A stretch of DNA of 64,000 bases from CAWJMD01 sp963700925 (GTDB lineage: Bacteria; Actinomycetota; Actinomycetes; Actinomycetales; CAWJMD01): the NCBI GenBank assembly GCA_963700925.1, contig OY969553.1, positions 1,240,001 through 1,304,000 of the forward strand, in the 5' to 3' direction. The position numbers were made by a program, and so were the translations under genes. This document shows, one piece after another, positions 1-9,622 of the stretch (positions within the stretch are counted from its first letter, which is position 1; each line of letters begins with the position of its first letter). The notes beneath the pieces are model-generated. The model was not told the origin of the DNA, did no database searches, and saw nothing but the letters and a program-made list of their open reading frames with translations.

Positions 1-2090
1 GCTCGGAGGCGGACCAGGTGAAGGCCGGCCGCGGCGGCCAGCAGCGCAAGGCCCAGTGCCACCGCAAGCGGCTCGATGTAGAGCAGGAGCAGGGCGGCGG
101 ACGCGCAGAGCGCGCGCTCCCACCACGTCGCTCGCCTCACCAGCCAGCCGCCGGTGGCGGCCGCCAGCGCAGCTACTGCCACTGCCGACACTGCGGCGGC
201 GACGAGCACGTCGCCCGGAGAGCCCGTCATCAGCAGGTTTCCGCCGGCAGGTGTCAGCACGATCGCCAGGGGCACCAGGAACGCGGGGAGTGCGTATCGC
301 CACGTCCGCCACATAGTCGCGACGACGTCGCCGCCCGTCACCGCCGCGGCAGCCACCGCAGCCAGGGCCGTCGGCGGAGTGACCTCCGACAGCACGGCGT
401 AGTAGAAGATGAACATCGCAGCCTCGGGGGCGCTGACACCGAGCGCGACCAGGGCCGGCCCGATGATGACCCACGAGATGATGAAGGACGCGGTGACCGG
501 GACGGCGAGACCCAGAACCGACACTGCGACAGCGGACATCACCGCGGTGAGTGCCAGGACCGTGCTCGGGCTGCTGGCCAAGCTCTCCGCCGTCCCCACC
601 ATCAGCGAAGCCAGCTGCAGCCCGACGCCCGTCTTGGTGATGGTCGCCGTGATGATGCCCGCTGCCGCGCAGACGGCGATCACGGGGAGCACGCCGCGCG
701 CTCCCTGCACGAGCGCCGCCAGGCACCGGCGAGGCGTCATCGCGTCGGGCAGGTGCAGCACGGACAGCACGACGGCGGCACCGATCGCGAGCAGGACGGC
801 ACGAGGCGCCGACAGGCCGGCGACCAGCGCGCCGATCATGACGGCGAGCGAGGACAGGTGGTAGCCGTACCGCGCGAGGGTGCGCCACGGCGCGGGAACG
901 TCGACGTCGACCGCGCGGGTGCCGAACCGCCGCGCGTCGATCTCGACGGCCAGGACGATGCCGAGGTAGTAGAGCAGGCTCGGCAGCACCGCCCACAGCA
1001 GCACCTTGAGGTACGAGACCTGCAGGTACTCGGCGATGATGAAGGCCGCCGCCCCGAGGGTGGGGGGCGAGAGGATCGCGCCGATGCCGGCCGCCGCGAG
1101 CATCCCTCCCGCTGCCTCCCGCGGGTAGCCGGCCCGGCGCAGGATCGGCCACGTGACGGCGCCGAGGCTCACTGCGGTGGCGGCGCCCGACCCCGACACC
1201 GTCCCCAGCAGGAAGCCCGTCATGGTGACCGTCCGGCCGGGGGCGTTGCGTGACCGTCCGAAGGCGCCGAGCGACAGGTTGACGAAGAACCGTCCGGCAC
1301 CGGAGTGGTCCAGGACCGCCCCGTAGACGGTGAAGAGCACGATGTACGTCGCCGCGACGTCGAGGGGCGTTCCGTAGAAGCCCGAGGCGTCGTTGAACAG
1401 GGCGTTGACGATCTGCGAGAAGTCCATCCCCCGGTGTGCGATGTCCCAGCCCTGCGGCAGGAATCCGCCGTAGTACGCGTACGCGAGGAACACGACACAG
1501 ATGGCCGGCAGGATCCAGCCGGTCGTGCGCCGGCAGGCCTCGAGGACGAGCAGGAGCAGCACGCCACCCGCCACCACGTCCACAGGCACCAGGGCGCCTT
1601 GCCGGTCGAGGAAGGCGTCGTAGCCGCCACCACCCTGGCCACCCAACGACACCGGGAGCAACGGGTAGGCGGCGACCGCGAGCGAGAGGACGGCGAGACC
1701 CCAGTCAAGCGCGGACGGGGCCTCGCCGTCGAGGTGGGCGCGCCAGTTCACCGGGAGCGGAATGCGCTGCGGCAGTTGGGGTCTGTAGGCGAGAAAGACC
1801 AAGGGCAGCGCGATGGAGAGCACCACGATCAGGTAGTACTGGCTGCCCTGCTGAAGGGGCCGAACCACCTGGACCAGAGCCAGTACGCCGAGTACCGCGC
1901 AGACGCCGGAGACCAGCAGCGCAGGCCGTCCGCGCAGTCGCCGTGCCGGACGCTCCTCCTCGAACTCGGATGCCAGCTCGGCCACGTCGGGAGACCACGC
2001 GTCGTTGCGGACGTCGATCAGTCCACAGCCGAGCGACGACTCGTCGACGGCCTTCGGTCCTACCGGGCTGCGCTGCTCGGTGTGGGGCAT
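1..2090 (-). CDS. TRAP transporter fused permease (4TM/12TM), C-terminus cut by window edge
   Basis: Membrane permease of a TRAP uptake system in which the small DctQ-like and large DctM-like subunits are fused; relatives import organic acids with a TAXI-type binding protein, driven by an ion gradient. The 696 visible codons are nearly continuous hydrophobic helices after a polar N-terminus of about 45 residues. The DctM part shows GTVSGSGAATAVSLGAV and, later, LSEVTPPTALAAVAAA. The C-terminus lies past the left edge, so a binding-protein gene could follow there. The ATG at 2090 is chosen because TACCTT lies 6 nt upstream (leaderless pattern) and no Shine-Dalgarno is seen. It diverges from an OmpR-type regulator/kinase pair that probably controls it (inference). 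The substrate is unknown. Confidence 0.9.
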   Translation of the reverse strand, partial: MPHTEQRSPVGPKAVDESSLGCGLIDVRNDAWSPDVAELASEFEEERPARRLRGRPALLVSGVCAVLGVLALVQVVRPLQQGSQYYLIVVLSIALPLVFLAYRPQLPQRIPLPVNWRAHLDGEAPSALDWGLAVLSLAVAAYPLLPVSLGGQGGGGYDAFLDRQGALVPVDVVAGGVLLLLVLEACRRTTGWILPAICVVFLAYAYYGGFLPQGWDIAHRGMDFSQIVNALFNDASGFYGTPLDVAATYIVLFTVYGAVLDHSGAGRFFVNLSLGAFGRSRNAPGRTVTMTGFLLGTVSGSGAATAVSLGAVTWPILRRAGYPREAAGGMLAAAGIGAILSPPTLGAAAFIIAEYLQVSYLKVLLWAVLPSLLYYLGIVLAVEIDARRFGTRAVDVDVPAPWRTLARYGYHLSSLAVMIGALVAGLSAPRAVLLAIGAAVVLSVLHLPDAMTPRRCLAALVQGARGVLPVIAVCAAAGIITATITKTGVGLQLASLMVGTAESLASSPSTVLALTAVMSAVAVSVLGLAVPVTASFIISWVIIGPALVALGVSAPEAAMFIFYYAVLSEVTPPTALAAVAAAAVTGGDVVATMWRTWRYALPAFLVPLAIVLTPAGGNLLMTGSPGDVLVAAAVSAVAVAALAAATGGWLVRRATWWERALCASAALLLLYIEPLAVALGLALLAAAAGLHLVRLR

Positions 2091-2096
2091 GACCGG

Positions 2097-2102
2097 AAGG
2101 TA
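2097..2102 (-). promoter_or_regulatory. -10 box of TRAP permease gene
   Basis: On the minus strand TACCTT sits 6 nt before the ATG, the spacing of leaderless actinobacterial promoters. No convincing -35 is visible. The nearby stretch 2145-2159 holds a TACG/CGTA inverted repeat that could be a binding site for the divergent regulator. Confidence 0.5.
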
Positions 2103-2193
2103 CGGTCGCCACGGCAGGCACCCTGGCGTCGGCGGCCCAATTGTTTACGTCGCCGTAACGTTGGCCCCGGCCGCCGATCCGAGGGAGGCGCAC

Positions 2194-2886
2194 ATGGGTG
2201 GGTCAGTCCTCGTCGTGGAGGACGATGACAGCGTCGCGTCAGCCCTCGCCGACGTGCTGCATCTGAATCACTATGCGGTGCAGCGCGTTTCGACAGCAGC
2301 CGCCGCCATCGACCACGCGCGGTCAGGTTGGCCGACGCTCGTGCTCCTCGACCTCGGGCTGCCGGACGGCTCCGGCCTTCGCGTGTGCCGCAGCATCCGC
2401 GAGGTGAGCGCGCTGCCGATCATCGTCGTCAGCGCCAAGGGCGACGAGCGGCAGAAGGTGGAGGCGCTGCAGGCGGGCGCGGACGACTACGTGACCAAGC
2501 CCTTCGGCACACGGGAGCTGCTCGCGAGGATCGAGGCTGTCCTGCGGCGGGCGCCCGCGGCAGGCGACGAGCCCTCGGAGGTCTGGGCGATCGGGCATCA
2601 CGCCGTGCTGGACGTCGACGCCCGGCGCCTGACGGTCTCCGAGAGTGCGCAGGACCTGACCCGCAAGGAGCTGGACCTGCTAGTCGTCCTGGTGCGGGCG
2701 GGCGGCAACGTGGTGCCGCGGGAGCGGCTGGGCGCCCAGGTCTGGCGCGACACGTGGGTCGAGGACTCGCGCACTCTCGACGTCCACGTGTCGGGGCTGC
2801 GCACCAAGCTCGGCGACCGCGACGCGATCCAGACGGTGCGAGGCGTCGGGTTCCGCCTCGCCGTCCCACCGGAGCGTCTGTCGTGA
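2194..2886 (+). CDS. OmpR-family response regulator
   Basis: DNA-binding response regulator of 230 aa. The receiver domain (about 1-120) has the acidic cluster EDDD at 9-12, phosphoacceptor D53 in VLLDLGLPDG and the conserved lysine in YVTKPFG. The winged-helix output domain (about 135-228) includes LTRKELDLL and VRGVGFRL. The start at 2194 is set by the Shine-Dalgarno GAGGGAGG at 2181-2188. Its stop overlaps the GTG of the downstream kinase. With that kinase and the divergent TRAP permease it resembles TctDE-type systems that sense carboxylates and control their transporter; that role is inferred from position. Confidence 0.93.
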   Translation: MGGSVLVVEDDDSVASALADVLHLNHYAVQRVSTAAAAIDHARSGWPTLVLLDLGLPDGSGLRVCRSIREVSALPIIVVSAKGDERQKVEALQAGADDYVTKPFGTRELLARIEAVLRRAPAAGDEPSEVWAIGHHAVLDVDARRLTVSESAQDLTRKELDLLVVLVRAGGNVVPRERLGAQVWRDTWVEDSRTLDVHVSGLRTKLGDRDAIQTVRGVGFRLAVPPERLS

Positions 2887-4376
2887 CGCGGCGACTCGTC
2901 CTGCTGATCGGTGGGTTCGTCGTGGTCATGGTCTGTCTGGCCGTCTCCGGTCTGGTGCAGTCGTTCGCCGCCGAGCGCACACAGGACCTGGCACTGGCCC
3001 GCCAGGTCGACATGTCTCGCTTCGCCAGCCTTGCCGGGCGGGCGTTCGACAACGGCGACTGGGACACCGTCGACCAGGAGCTGGCGTCGTACCACCAGGT
3101 CTACCAGGCGCACGTGTCGGTGCTGGACAACGAGTTTCGCGTTCTTGCCACCACACGGACGGGGTCGGATGACGTCGGTGCCGCCACCCGGACCGCGGCA
3201 GAACGGGCCGTGCAAGGTGTCGACCCAGAGCCGGTCAGTCCCGTCTACCCTTGGACCTCAGGGAGTTTCGTGTCGGCGATACCCGTCGGCACCGACTCGC
3301 AGACCGTCGGCGCCGTCGTGACCAACTCTCCTCTCGACCAGGTTCGCACCGATGTCGGCAAGCGCCTCGCGCTGCTCTCGGGGGGCGGGCTGCTCGTCAT
3401 CCTCACCGTCCTCGCACTGCTGTCGCTGCCGCTCGCGTTCTGGGTCCTGCGTCCGGTGCACGCACTCGAACGGCACGCCGCCCTGGTGGCGTCCGGTGCC
3501 CTCGACGAACCGGTGCCGCATGACCAGGTGGTCCCCGAGATCCGTTCGTTGGCATGGTCGTTCGACACGATGCTGACCTCCGTGAAGAGGCTCCTGTCGT
3601 CGCAGCAGCAGTTCGCCGACGACGCGGCGCACCAGCTGCGCAATCCCTTGACCGCACTGCGCCTGAACCTGGAGACGCTGGCGACCGCGACGGCCGCCAC
3701 GACACCGGAGGGTCGTCGCGCCCGGGCCGCACTGCTGGAGGTCGAGCGCCTCGGCGGGATCGCCGACGGGTTGCTCGACCTGTCGCGTGCGACCGCACGA
3801 GCCGAGCCGGCCCGTTCCCTGGACGCCACGGCCGTGGTTGAAGGGGTGGCGGTGCGCTGGCACGACGCCCTACCCGGGCTGCAGCACGAGATCGAGCCCG
3901 GGCTGGTCGTCCACGCCGCACCCGGGGAGCTCGAGCAGGTGCTCGACATCCTCCTCGACAACGCGGCGAAGTACGCCCCAGGAGCCGAGGTGCACGTCAG
4001 CGCCCGCGTCTCGGACCCGTTGCCGCACAGCGCGTCCCGCCTCCCGAGAGCTGCCGGAGAGGTGGCCGGCGCAGACGGCCCGGGCGTCCTCGTCGTGGTG
4101 GCTGACAACGGAGCGGGCGTGCAGCCCGAGCACCTCACCCAGGTGGGCAGCCGGTTCTGGCGCGCTCCCGGCACCCAGAACCGTCCCGGCGCAGGGCTCG
4201 GGCTGTCGATCGCACGCCGGCTGCTCGATCGCGCCGGCGGACAGGTCGCGTGGCGAGTCGACGCGCCGGGCTTCGAGGTGTCCACGTGGTGGCCCAGCAC
4301 CCCCGACGCCAGCCCCTCCTGGCTGGCGCAGCCGGTCAGCCCGCGAGCGACACCATCAGCTGGGGCACCAGGCTGA
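2883..4376 (+). CDS. Sensor histidine kinase
   Basis: Membrane-bound kinase of 497 aa, partner of the upstream OmpR-type regulator. An N-terminal TM helix is followed by an extracytoplasmic sensor region (about 30-155), a second TM (about 165-187) and HAMP. The HisKA box HQLRNPLTALRLNLE has the phospho-histidine at about residue 250. The N box is LLDNAAKYAPG, the G boxes ADNGAGV and GAGLGLSIARRL. GTG at 2883 overlaps the regulator's stop (GTGA). The last 41 nt (4336-4376) overlap the end of convergent nuoN, so both C-termini are read from the same DNA. The signal sensed is unknown; a TRAP substrate is the natural guess. Confidence 0.92.
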   Translation: MTRRLVLLIGGFVVVMVCLAVSGLVQSFAAERTQDLALARQVDMSRFASLAGRAFDNGDWDTVDQELASYHQVYQAHVSVLDNEFRVLATTRTGSDDVGAATRTAAERAVQGVDPEPVSPVYPWTSGSFVSAIPVGTDSQTVGAVVTNSPLDQVRTDVGKRLALLSGGGLLVILTVLALLSLPLAFWVLRPVHALERHAALVASGALDEPVPHDQVVPEIRSLAWSFDTMLTSVKRLLSSQQQFADDAAHQLRNPLTALRLNLETLATATAATTPEGRRARAALLEVERLGGIADGLLDLSRATARAEPARSLDATAVVEGVAVRWHDALPGLQHEIEPGLVVHAAPGELEQVLDILLDNAAKYAPGAEVHVSARVSDPLPHSASRLPRAAGEVAGADGPGVLVVVADNGAGVQPEHLTQVGSRFWRAPGTQNRPGAGLGLSIARRLLDRAGGQVAWRVDAPGFEVSTWWPSTPDASPSWLAQPVSPRATPSAGAPG

Positions 4377-6006
4377 ACGCGGCGAGCAGGCTGCCGGAGA
4401 CACCGAGAGCAAGACCCTCGGCCCACGTCACCGACCACGTCAGCCCCGCCGGTGCGGCCTGCGCGGTCAGCACCTGGGCACCGGCCGCTCGCGGCTCGGC
4501 GGCGAGGTCGACTGCGAGGTCCACCGAGACCTCCGCGCCCGGCTGCGGCGCGCCGTCGACGGACGGCGCTGCGACCGGACGGGCGACGAGCAGCGCCACC
4601 CACCGCAGGTAGTACGCCAACCCGAGGGCCACGTTGAGGGCGGCCAGCACGGCCAGCCACCAGAGCCCCGCGTCGACGACCGGGCCGATCACGGCGACCT
4701 TCGCCACGAGTCCCGCGACGCCTGGAGGCAGGCCGGCGAGGCTGAGCAGTCCCAGCCCCAGGACGGCCGCGGCGACCGGCTCGCGACGGGCCAGGCCGCG
4801 GTAGTCCTCGAGCAGGTGGTCGGCGCCGCTCCGGTGGTGCCGGGTCACCAGCACCACGACGGTGAAGACCACGAGCGTCGCGGTCGTGTAGGCCAGCAGG
4901 TACACGACCGTGGCTCTCAGCGGGGCGCCGGCCGCGACCAGACCGCCCGGGACCAGTCCGACCAGCGGCAGGAGCACCCAGCCCGCCTGGGCGATCGTCG
5001 ACCACGCCAGCAGCCGCACCGCCGACCGCTGTACGAAGGCGACGAGGTTGCCGACCGTCATGGTCAGCGCGACCAGCACAGCCAGCCAGGGCGACCAGTC
5101 GGCGACCACGCCGTTCAGGCCGACGACCAGCACCAGCGCCACCCCCGCCAGGCCGGCCACCTTGGAGACCGTCGACAGGAACGCCGCGACCGGCACCGGC
5201 GACCCCGCGTACACGTCGGGTGCCCAGAGGCCGAAGGGCAGGGCCGCCACCTTGTAGCCGATGCCGGCGACGGCGAACGCGGCGCCGAGAGCGACGAGCG
5301 GGGCGCGATCGCCTAGCCCTGCCGGGTCGGCGGTGACGGCCGCCATCTGTTCGAGGTGGAGCGTTCCGGTACCCGCGTAGAGCAGGGCGACACCGAGCAC
5401 CAGCAGCGCGAACGAGGTGACCGCGACGAGCAGCAGCTTCATCGCGGCCTGCGCTCCGTCAGGGTCGCGCCGCAGGGCCACCATGCCGACGACCGGAAGG
5501 GACGCCGTCTCCAGCGCCACCACGAGGGTGGCCAGGTCGCGCGCCCCCGCCAGTGCGAGCGCCCCCGTGGTCGCCGCGAGCAGCAGCGCGTGGTGCTCCG
5601 TGCGGTTGAGCCGTCCGCCCGCACCCGGCCCGTCGAGGGCGAGCAGCAGGCAGACGGCGGCGGAGATCAGCACCGCGGCCTGCAGGCCGAACGTCAACGG
5701 CGACATCACGTAGGAGCAAGCGCTCGTGATGTTCTCGAAGACCTGACCCGATGCACCCTGCGTGCGCTCGGGGGCTACCGTGCAGAAGGTGCGGCGGACC
5801 TCGGTGCCCGCCGGTTGCAGCGCCTGCACGACGAGGGCCGACCCACCGAGCGCGACCCCGCCGAGGGCCACGAGGTCGAGCAGCATCCGCCGGCCGCGCG
5901 CCGCCACCGGGAGAGCTGCCTGCACCACCAGCACGAGCATCATCGTGGTGGCGAGGGCCAGCACCGGCGCCAGGGCGAGAAGGTCCACGTCCTGCACACG
6001 GTTCAT
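4336..6006 (-). CDS. nuoN: NADH-quinone oxidoreductase subunit N
   Basis: Antiporter-like proton-channel subunit of complex I, 556 aa, almost entirely transmembrane. Typical regions are GIGYKVAALPFGLWAPDVYAG, with the conserved channel lysine, and LAWSTIAQAGWVLLPLVGL. The ATG at 6006 overlaps the nuoM stop (ATGA); a longer upstream reading would run inside nuoM and is rejected. A polar segment before the last helix is rich in Ala, Val and Asp. It is the last gene of nuoABCHIJKLMN, and its end overlaps the convergent kinase gene by 41 nt. Confidence 0.95.
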   Translation of the reverse strand: MNRVQDVDLLALAPVLALATTMMLVLVVQAALPVAARGRRMLLDLVALGGVALGGSALVVQALQPAGTEVRRTFCTVAPERTQGASGQVFENITSACSYVMSPLTFGLQAAVLISAAVCLLLALDGPGAGGRLNRTEHHALLLAATTGALALAGARDLATLVVALETASLPVVGMVALRRDPDGAQAAMKLLLVAVTSFALLVLGVALLYAGTGTLHLEQMAAVTADPAGLGDRAPLVALGAAFAVAGIGYKVAALPFGLWAPDVYAGSPVPVAAFLSTVSKVAGLAGVALVLVVGLNGVVADWSPWLAVLVALTMTVGNLVAFVQRSAVRLLAWSTIAQAGWVLLPLVGLVPGGLVAAGAPLRATVVYLLAYTTATLVVFTVVVLVTRHHRSGADHLLEDYRGLARREPVAAAVLGLGLLSLAGLPPGVAGLVAKVAVIGPVVDAGLWWLAVLAALNVALGLAYYLRWVALLVARPVAAPSVDGAPQPGAEVSVDLAVDLAAEPRAAGAQVLTAQAAPAGLTWSVTWAEGLALGVSGSLLAAFSLVPQLMVSLAG

Positions 6007-7580
6007 GACGCCACCACCCCCATCAGAAGGCGGACGGCGGGGCCCGTCACCGAGAGCAGCAACCACGGCAGCACGCCGAGGACGATCGCGGCAACGACCA
6101 ACGGGGAGACCACGACTCGCTCGACCAAGCTCAGGTCGCGGGCCGTCGCACCTGTCGCGCCGGGCTCGTCGGCAGTCGGCCCGTGCCACAGCACGAACAG
6201 CACCCTCAGCAGGTACGCGGCAGCGAGGGCGGTGCCGACTGCGGCGATGACGGCGGTCCAGCGGGCACCTGCCGTCCCCAGCCAGTCGTCGCCCTCCCAG
6301 GCTCCGATGATCGCCAGGACCTCGCCCCAGAAACCGGCGAGGCCGGGCAGTCCGAGGCCGGCGACGGCGCCGAGCGCCAGCACCCACCCGAGGCGCGGGA
6401 CGCGATCACGCAGACCACTGCCCAGCTCGCCGAGATCGGCTGTGTGCCAGCGGTACTTGACCATCCCGACGACGAAGAACAGCAGTCCGGTGATGACGCC
6501 GTGCGCCACCGAGGCGAACAGCGCACCCTGAACGCCCTGCGGTGTTCCCGAGGCGACCCCGACCACGACGAAACCCATGTGCGCCACGGACGAGAAGGCC
6601 ACCAGGCGCTTGAGGTCGGGCTCGACCAGGCAGACCAGCGACCCCCACACGATGCCGACCACGCCGATGACCGCGAGTGCGGGCGCCCAGCGCTCCAGGC
6701 CCTCGGGCACCAGGCCGCTCACGAGACGCACCATCCCGTAGCTGCCCAGCTTGAGCAGCACGCCTGCCAGCAGCACCGAACCGACGGTGGGCGCGATGCT
6801 GTGGGCCGGCGGCAGCCAGCTGTGCAGCGGCCAGATCGGCACCTTGACGCCCAGGCCGACCAGCAGCAGCACGGCGATGGCGCTCTGGCTGCCGATGTCG
6901 AGGGCAGGTGCCGTCGTGGCCAGCACGTCGAGGTCGGTACTGCCACCGCGCAGGGCGAGCAGCACGAGCCCGAGCAGCATCACCGCCGACCCGGTGACGG
7001 TGTACATCACGAAGCGGGCAGCCGCCCCGGTGCGTGCGGCGAGCGGATCGGCCACGCCCCGGCGCCGACTCTCGTCACCCCAGCGGTCGATCAGGAACCA
7101 CATCGGCACCAGCACGGTCTCGAACGCGATGAAGAAGACGAGGAGGTCGCGCGCGAGGAACGTGCCGACAGCGCCGGCCTCGACGAGCAGCAGGCAGGCG
7201 AGCAGCACCGGGTGGGCGCCCGGGAGGGCGACGTCGGGGGGCTCGCCGTTGTCGCCCGTGCGCGAGACGTAGAGGCAGCACAGCAGTGTGAGCGCCGTGG
7301 TCAGCAGCACCAGGGGGCCGCTGATCCCGTCCATCGCCAGGTGGAACCGGCTGCCCAGCAAGCCAACCCACGGCAGGTCGAGGTCGGCACCGGTGTCCTG
7401 GCGGCTCCATGGACGGTCGGTGGCGAAGACCGCCAGCGCCGCGATGGTCGTCAGGGCCGCGGTGCCGCTCGCAGCAGCGGCCGCCACGCCACGCGACGGA
7501 CGGGCGACCGCCAGCAGGATGGCGACGACGACCGGCAACAGCACCAGCACGCCGAGGAGGACGGGCGACAGCTGCGTCAC
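6003..7580 (-). CDS. nuoM: NADH-quinone oxidoreductase subunit M
   Basis: Proton-pumping antiporter-like subunit of complex I, 525 aa, about 14 predicted TM helices. Family landmarks are the glutamate in FIAFETVLVPMWFLIDRWG and the lysine in GVKVPIWPLHSWLPPAHS. FSSVAHMGFVVVG and GLPGLAGFWGE follow. GTG at 7580 overlaps the nuoL stop (GTGA), the same junction type as its neighbours, so this start is preferred over a longer in-frame extension. It sits between nuoL and nuoN. Confidence 0.95.
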   Translation of the reverse strand: MTQLSPVLLGVLVLLPVVVAILLAVARPSRGVAAAAASGTAALTTIAALAVFATDRPWSRQDTGADLDLPWVGLLGSRFHLAMDGISGPLVLLTTALTLLCCLYVSRTGDNGEPPDVALPGAHPVLLACLLLVEAGAVGTFLARDLLVFFIAFETVLVPMWFLIDRWGDESRRRGVADPLAARTGAAARFVMYTVTGSAVMLLGLVLLALRGGSTDLDVLATTAPALDIGSQSAIAVLLLVGLGVKVPIWPLHSWLPPAHSIAPTVGSVLLAGVLLKLGSYGMVRLVSGLVPEGLERWAPALAVIGVVGIVWGSLVCLVEPDLKRLVAFSSVAHMGFVVVGVASGTPQGVQGALFASVAHGVITGLLFFVVGMVKYRWHTADLGELGSGLRDRVPRLGWVLALGAVAGLGLPGLAGFWGEVLAIIGAWEGDDWLGTAGARWTAVIAAVGTALAAAYLLRVLFVLWHGPTADEPGATGATARDLSLVERVVVSPLVVAAIVLGVLPWLLLSVTGPAVRLLMGVVAS

Positions 7581-9622
7581 GGCGCTCCCCCGCTCACCGG
7601 GCCGCCGGTCCACCAGCCGGTCAGCAGCACCGCGCCGAGCGCCACTGCCAGAGCGGCTCCCGTGACCCACGTGAGGTAGCCGGTCACCACGCCGGTCTGC
7701 ACGCGACGCGTGAGCGCGGCGAGCGTCCTGACGCCGACGGCGGGAGCGCGCGCGTACGACTCGATCACGACGTCGTCGCCGGTGGTCACCACACGCGCGG
7801 CCGCCGACGCCGCCCGCACGACGAGCGCGTGACCCCAGGACGCACCGAAACCCGTTGCGGCTGCACGGTGCAGGAGATTGGGCAACCGGTCGGCCAGGTC
7901 GCGGCTGACCAGACGACGCCCCCCGCTGGTGCCGAGCACCACACCGAAGAGCGCGAGCAGGGTGCCGACAGCGCTGGTGGTCAAGTCGATCTCGAAGTCC
8001 GCGATCGCGGCGGCACCGCTCAGTGGCAGCCAGCCCAGGGCCAGGGTGGGGATCACGAGGAGCATGACGGGCAGGACCATGGACGCCGGTGGGCGGTGCC
8101 GATCGGCCGCCAGCTCCTCGTCATCCACTGCCTCGTCGTACGCCTCGGACCAGTCCTCCGCCTCCCAGTCCTGCGTCCCGTCGCCGACGAGCTCGTCGAC
8201 GGACTCGTCCACCCACTCGTCGTACGCGTCGCGCTGAGGCACCACGACGACGAAGAGCCGGGCCGCGTAGACACCGGTGAGGACGGTTGTCGTCAGTCCT
8301 GCGACGAGCACCGTGACGGCGACCCAGCCGGGCGCGGCGCCACCGTCGGCGACCGCGTGCTCGGCCGCGGTCAGCACGCCCTCCTTGGTGACGAAGCCCG
8401 ACAGGGGTGGCAGTCCGGCCAGCGCCGCGAGGCCGACGCCGAAGGCCACCGCCGTCATCGGGGCGACGCGCCCGAGTCCGCCGAGGTCGCGCAGGAGCGT
8501 GCTGCCGGCGTGGTGGGCCACGAGCCCGGCGGCCAGGAACAGCAGGGCCTTGAAGGCGGCGTGCGACATCAGGTGGGCCAGGGCACCGTCGCGCCCGGCA
8601 GCCGTCCCGAGTGCCACCCCCGCCAGCATCATCGCGATCTGGCTGATCGTCGACCAGGCCAGGACGCGCTTGAGGTCCTCGGCCACCAGAGCCGCGAGCG
8701 CGGCGCCCACCATGCTGATCGACGACACGACCGCCAGGGCGGCGAGGACCATCGGCGCCTCGACGAGCACCGGCCAGAACCGCACCAGCACGAAGACTCC
8801 GGCCGCCACCATCGTCGCCGCGTGGATCAGTGCCGAGACCGGGGTCGGACCCTCCATCGCGTCGGGCAGCCACCCGTGCAGAGGGAACTGGGCCGACTTT
8901 CCGACCACGCCGAGCAGCAGCAGCGCACCGGCGGCGGTCGCTGTGCCCGCCCCGATCTGGCCGTCGTCCGCCTGCCGCAGGATCTCGCTCACCGACGTGG
9001 TGCCGGTCGCCGCCCACAGCACGACGATGCCCAGCAGGAACCCCACGTCACCGACGCGCGTCACCAGGAACGCTTGCAGCGCAGCGGCTCTGGCCGCTGG
9101 CCGCTCGCTGTGGTGTCCGATCAGGAGGTACGAGCACAGGCCCATCACCTCCCAGCCGATGAGCATGAGCAACAGGTCATCGGCGTGGACGACGGCCAGC
9201 ATCGCGGACGTGAACAGCGAAACGGTGGCGACGTATGCGGGGTAGCGGGTCGGCGCGTCGCGGGTGCCGGGACCTGAGAGGTACCCGCTGGAGTACACCT
9301 GAACGGCGAGGGCGACTCCCGTGACGGCCAGCGCAACCATCGCGCTCGGTGCGTCGGCGCGCAGGGACAGGTCGAGAGGTGCGCCTGCGACGCCGGTGTC
9401 GACAGGGCCGAGCAGCCCGATGCTCGCGACCTCGCCCTGACCGCCCCACACGCCCAGTGCCTCGAGTACCGCTGCTGCTCCGGCGACGGCCGTGCCGCCG
9501 ATGCCGATCGCGGCGGCCAGTCGGTGGCTCCGGTTGCCCAGGCCGGCAGTCGCCGCGCCGATCACGGCGGCGAGCGCCGGCGCAGCCACCGCGAGCCAGA
9601 CCCAGTCGTCGACGGGAGTCAC
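7577..9622 (-). CDS. nuoL: NADH-quinone oxidoreductase subunit L
   Basis: Largest antiporter-like subunit of complex I, 681 aa, with the long amphipathic helix region at the C-terminus. Motifs include GWEVMGLCSYLLIGHH, GKSAQFPLHGWLPDAM and PVSALIHAATMVAAG. The start is GTG at 9622, overlapping the nuoK stop (GTGA). Residues about 460-505 form a very acidic, Trp- and Tyr-containing loop (many Asp/Glu) between membrane helices, which I do not recognise as a usual part of NuoL. Confidence 0.95.
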   Translation of the reverse strand: MTPVDDWVWLAVAAPALAAVIGAATAGLGNRSHRLAAAIGIGGTAVAGAAAVLEALGVWGGQGEVASIGLLGPVDTGVAGAPLDLSLRADAPSAMVALAVTGVALAVQVYSSGYLSGPGTRDAPTRYPAYVATVSLFTSAMLAVVHADDLLLMLIGWEVMGLCSYLLIGHHSERPAARAAALQAFLVTRVGDVGFLLGIVVLWAATGTTSVSEILRQADDGQIGAGTATAAGALLLLGVVGKSAQFPLHGWLPDAMEGPTPVSALIHAATMVAAGVFVLVRFWPVLVEAPMVLAALAVVSSISMVGAALAALVAEDLKRVLAWSTISQIAMMLAGVALGTAAGRDGALAHLMSHAAFKALLFLAAGLVAHHAGSTLLRDLGGLGRVAPMTAVAFGVGLAALAGLPPLSGFVTKEGVLTAAEHAVADGGAAPGWVAVTVLVAGLTTTVLTGVYAARLFVVVVPQRDAYDEWVDESVDELVGDGTQDWEAEDWSEAYDEAVDDEELAADRHRPPASMVLPVMLLVIPTLALGWLPLSGAAAIADFEIDLTTSAVGTLLALFGVVLGTSGGRRLVSRDLADRLPNLLHRAAATGFGASWGHALVVRAASAAARVVTTGDDVVIESYARAPAVGVRTLAALTRRVQTGVVTGYLTWVTGAALAVALGAVLLTGWWTGGPVSGGAP

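Noticed and set aside
18..1253. Long plus-strand open frames opposite the TRAP permease and throughout the nuo region
   Set aside because: They are antisense shadows of high-GC genes: rich in Arg/His/Gln, no domains, no start signals, while the minus strand gives recognisable proteins.
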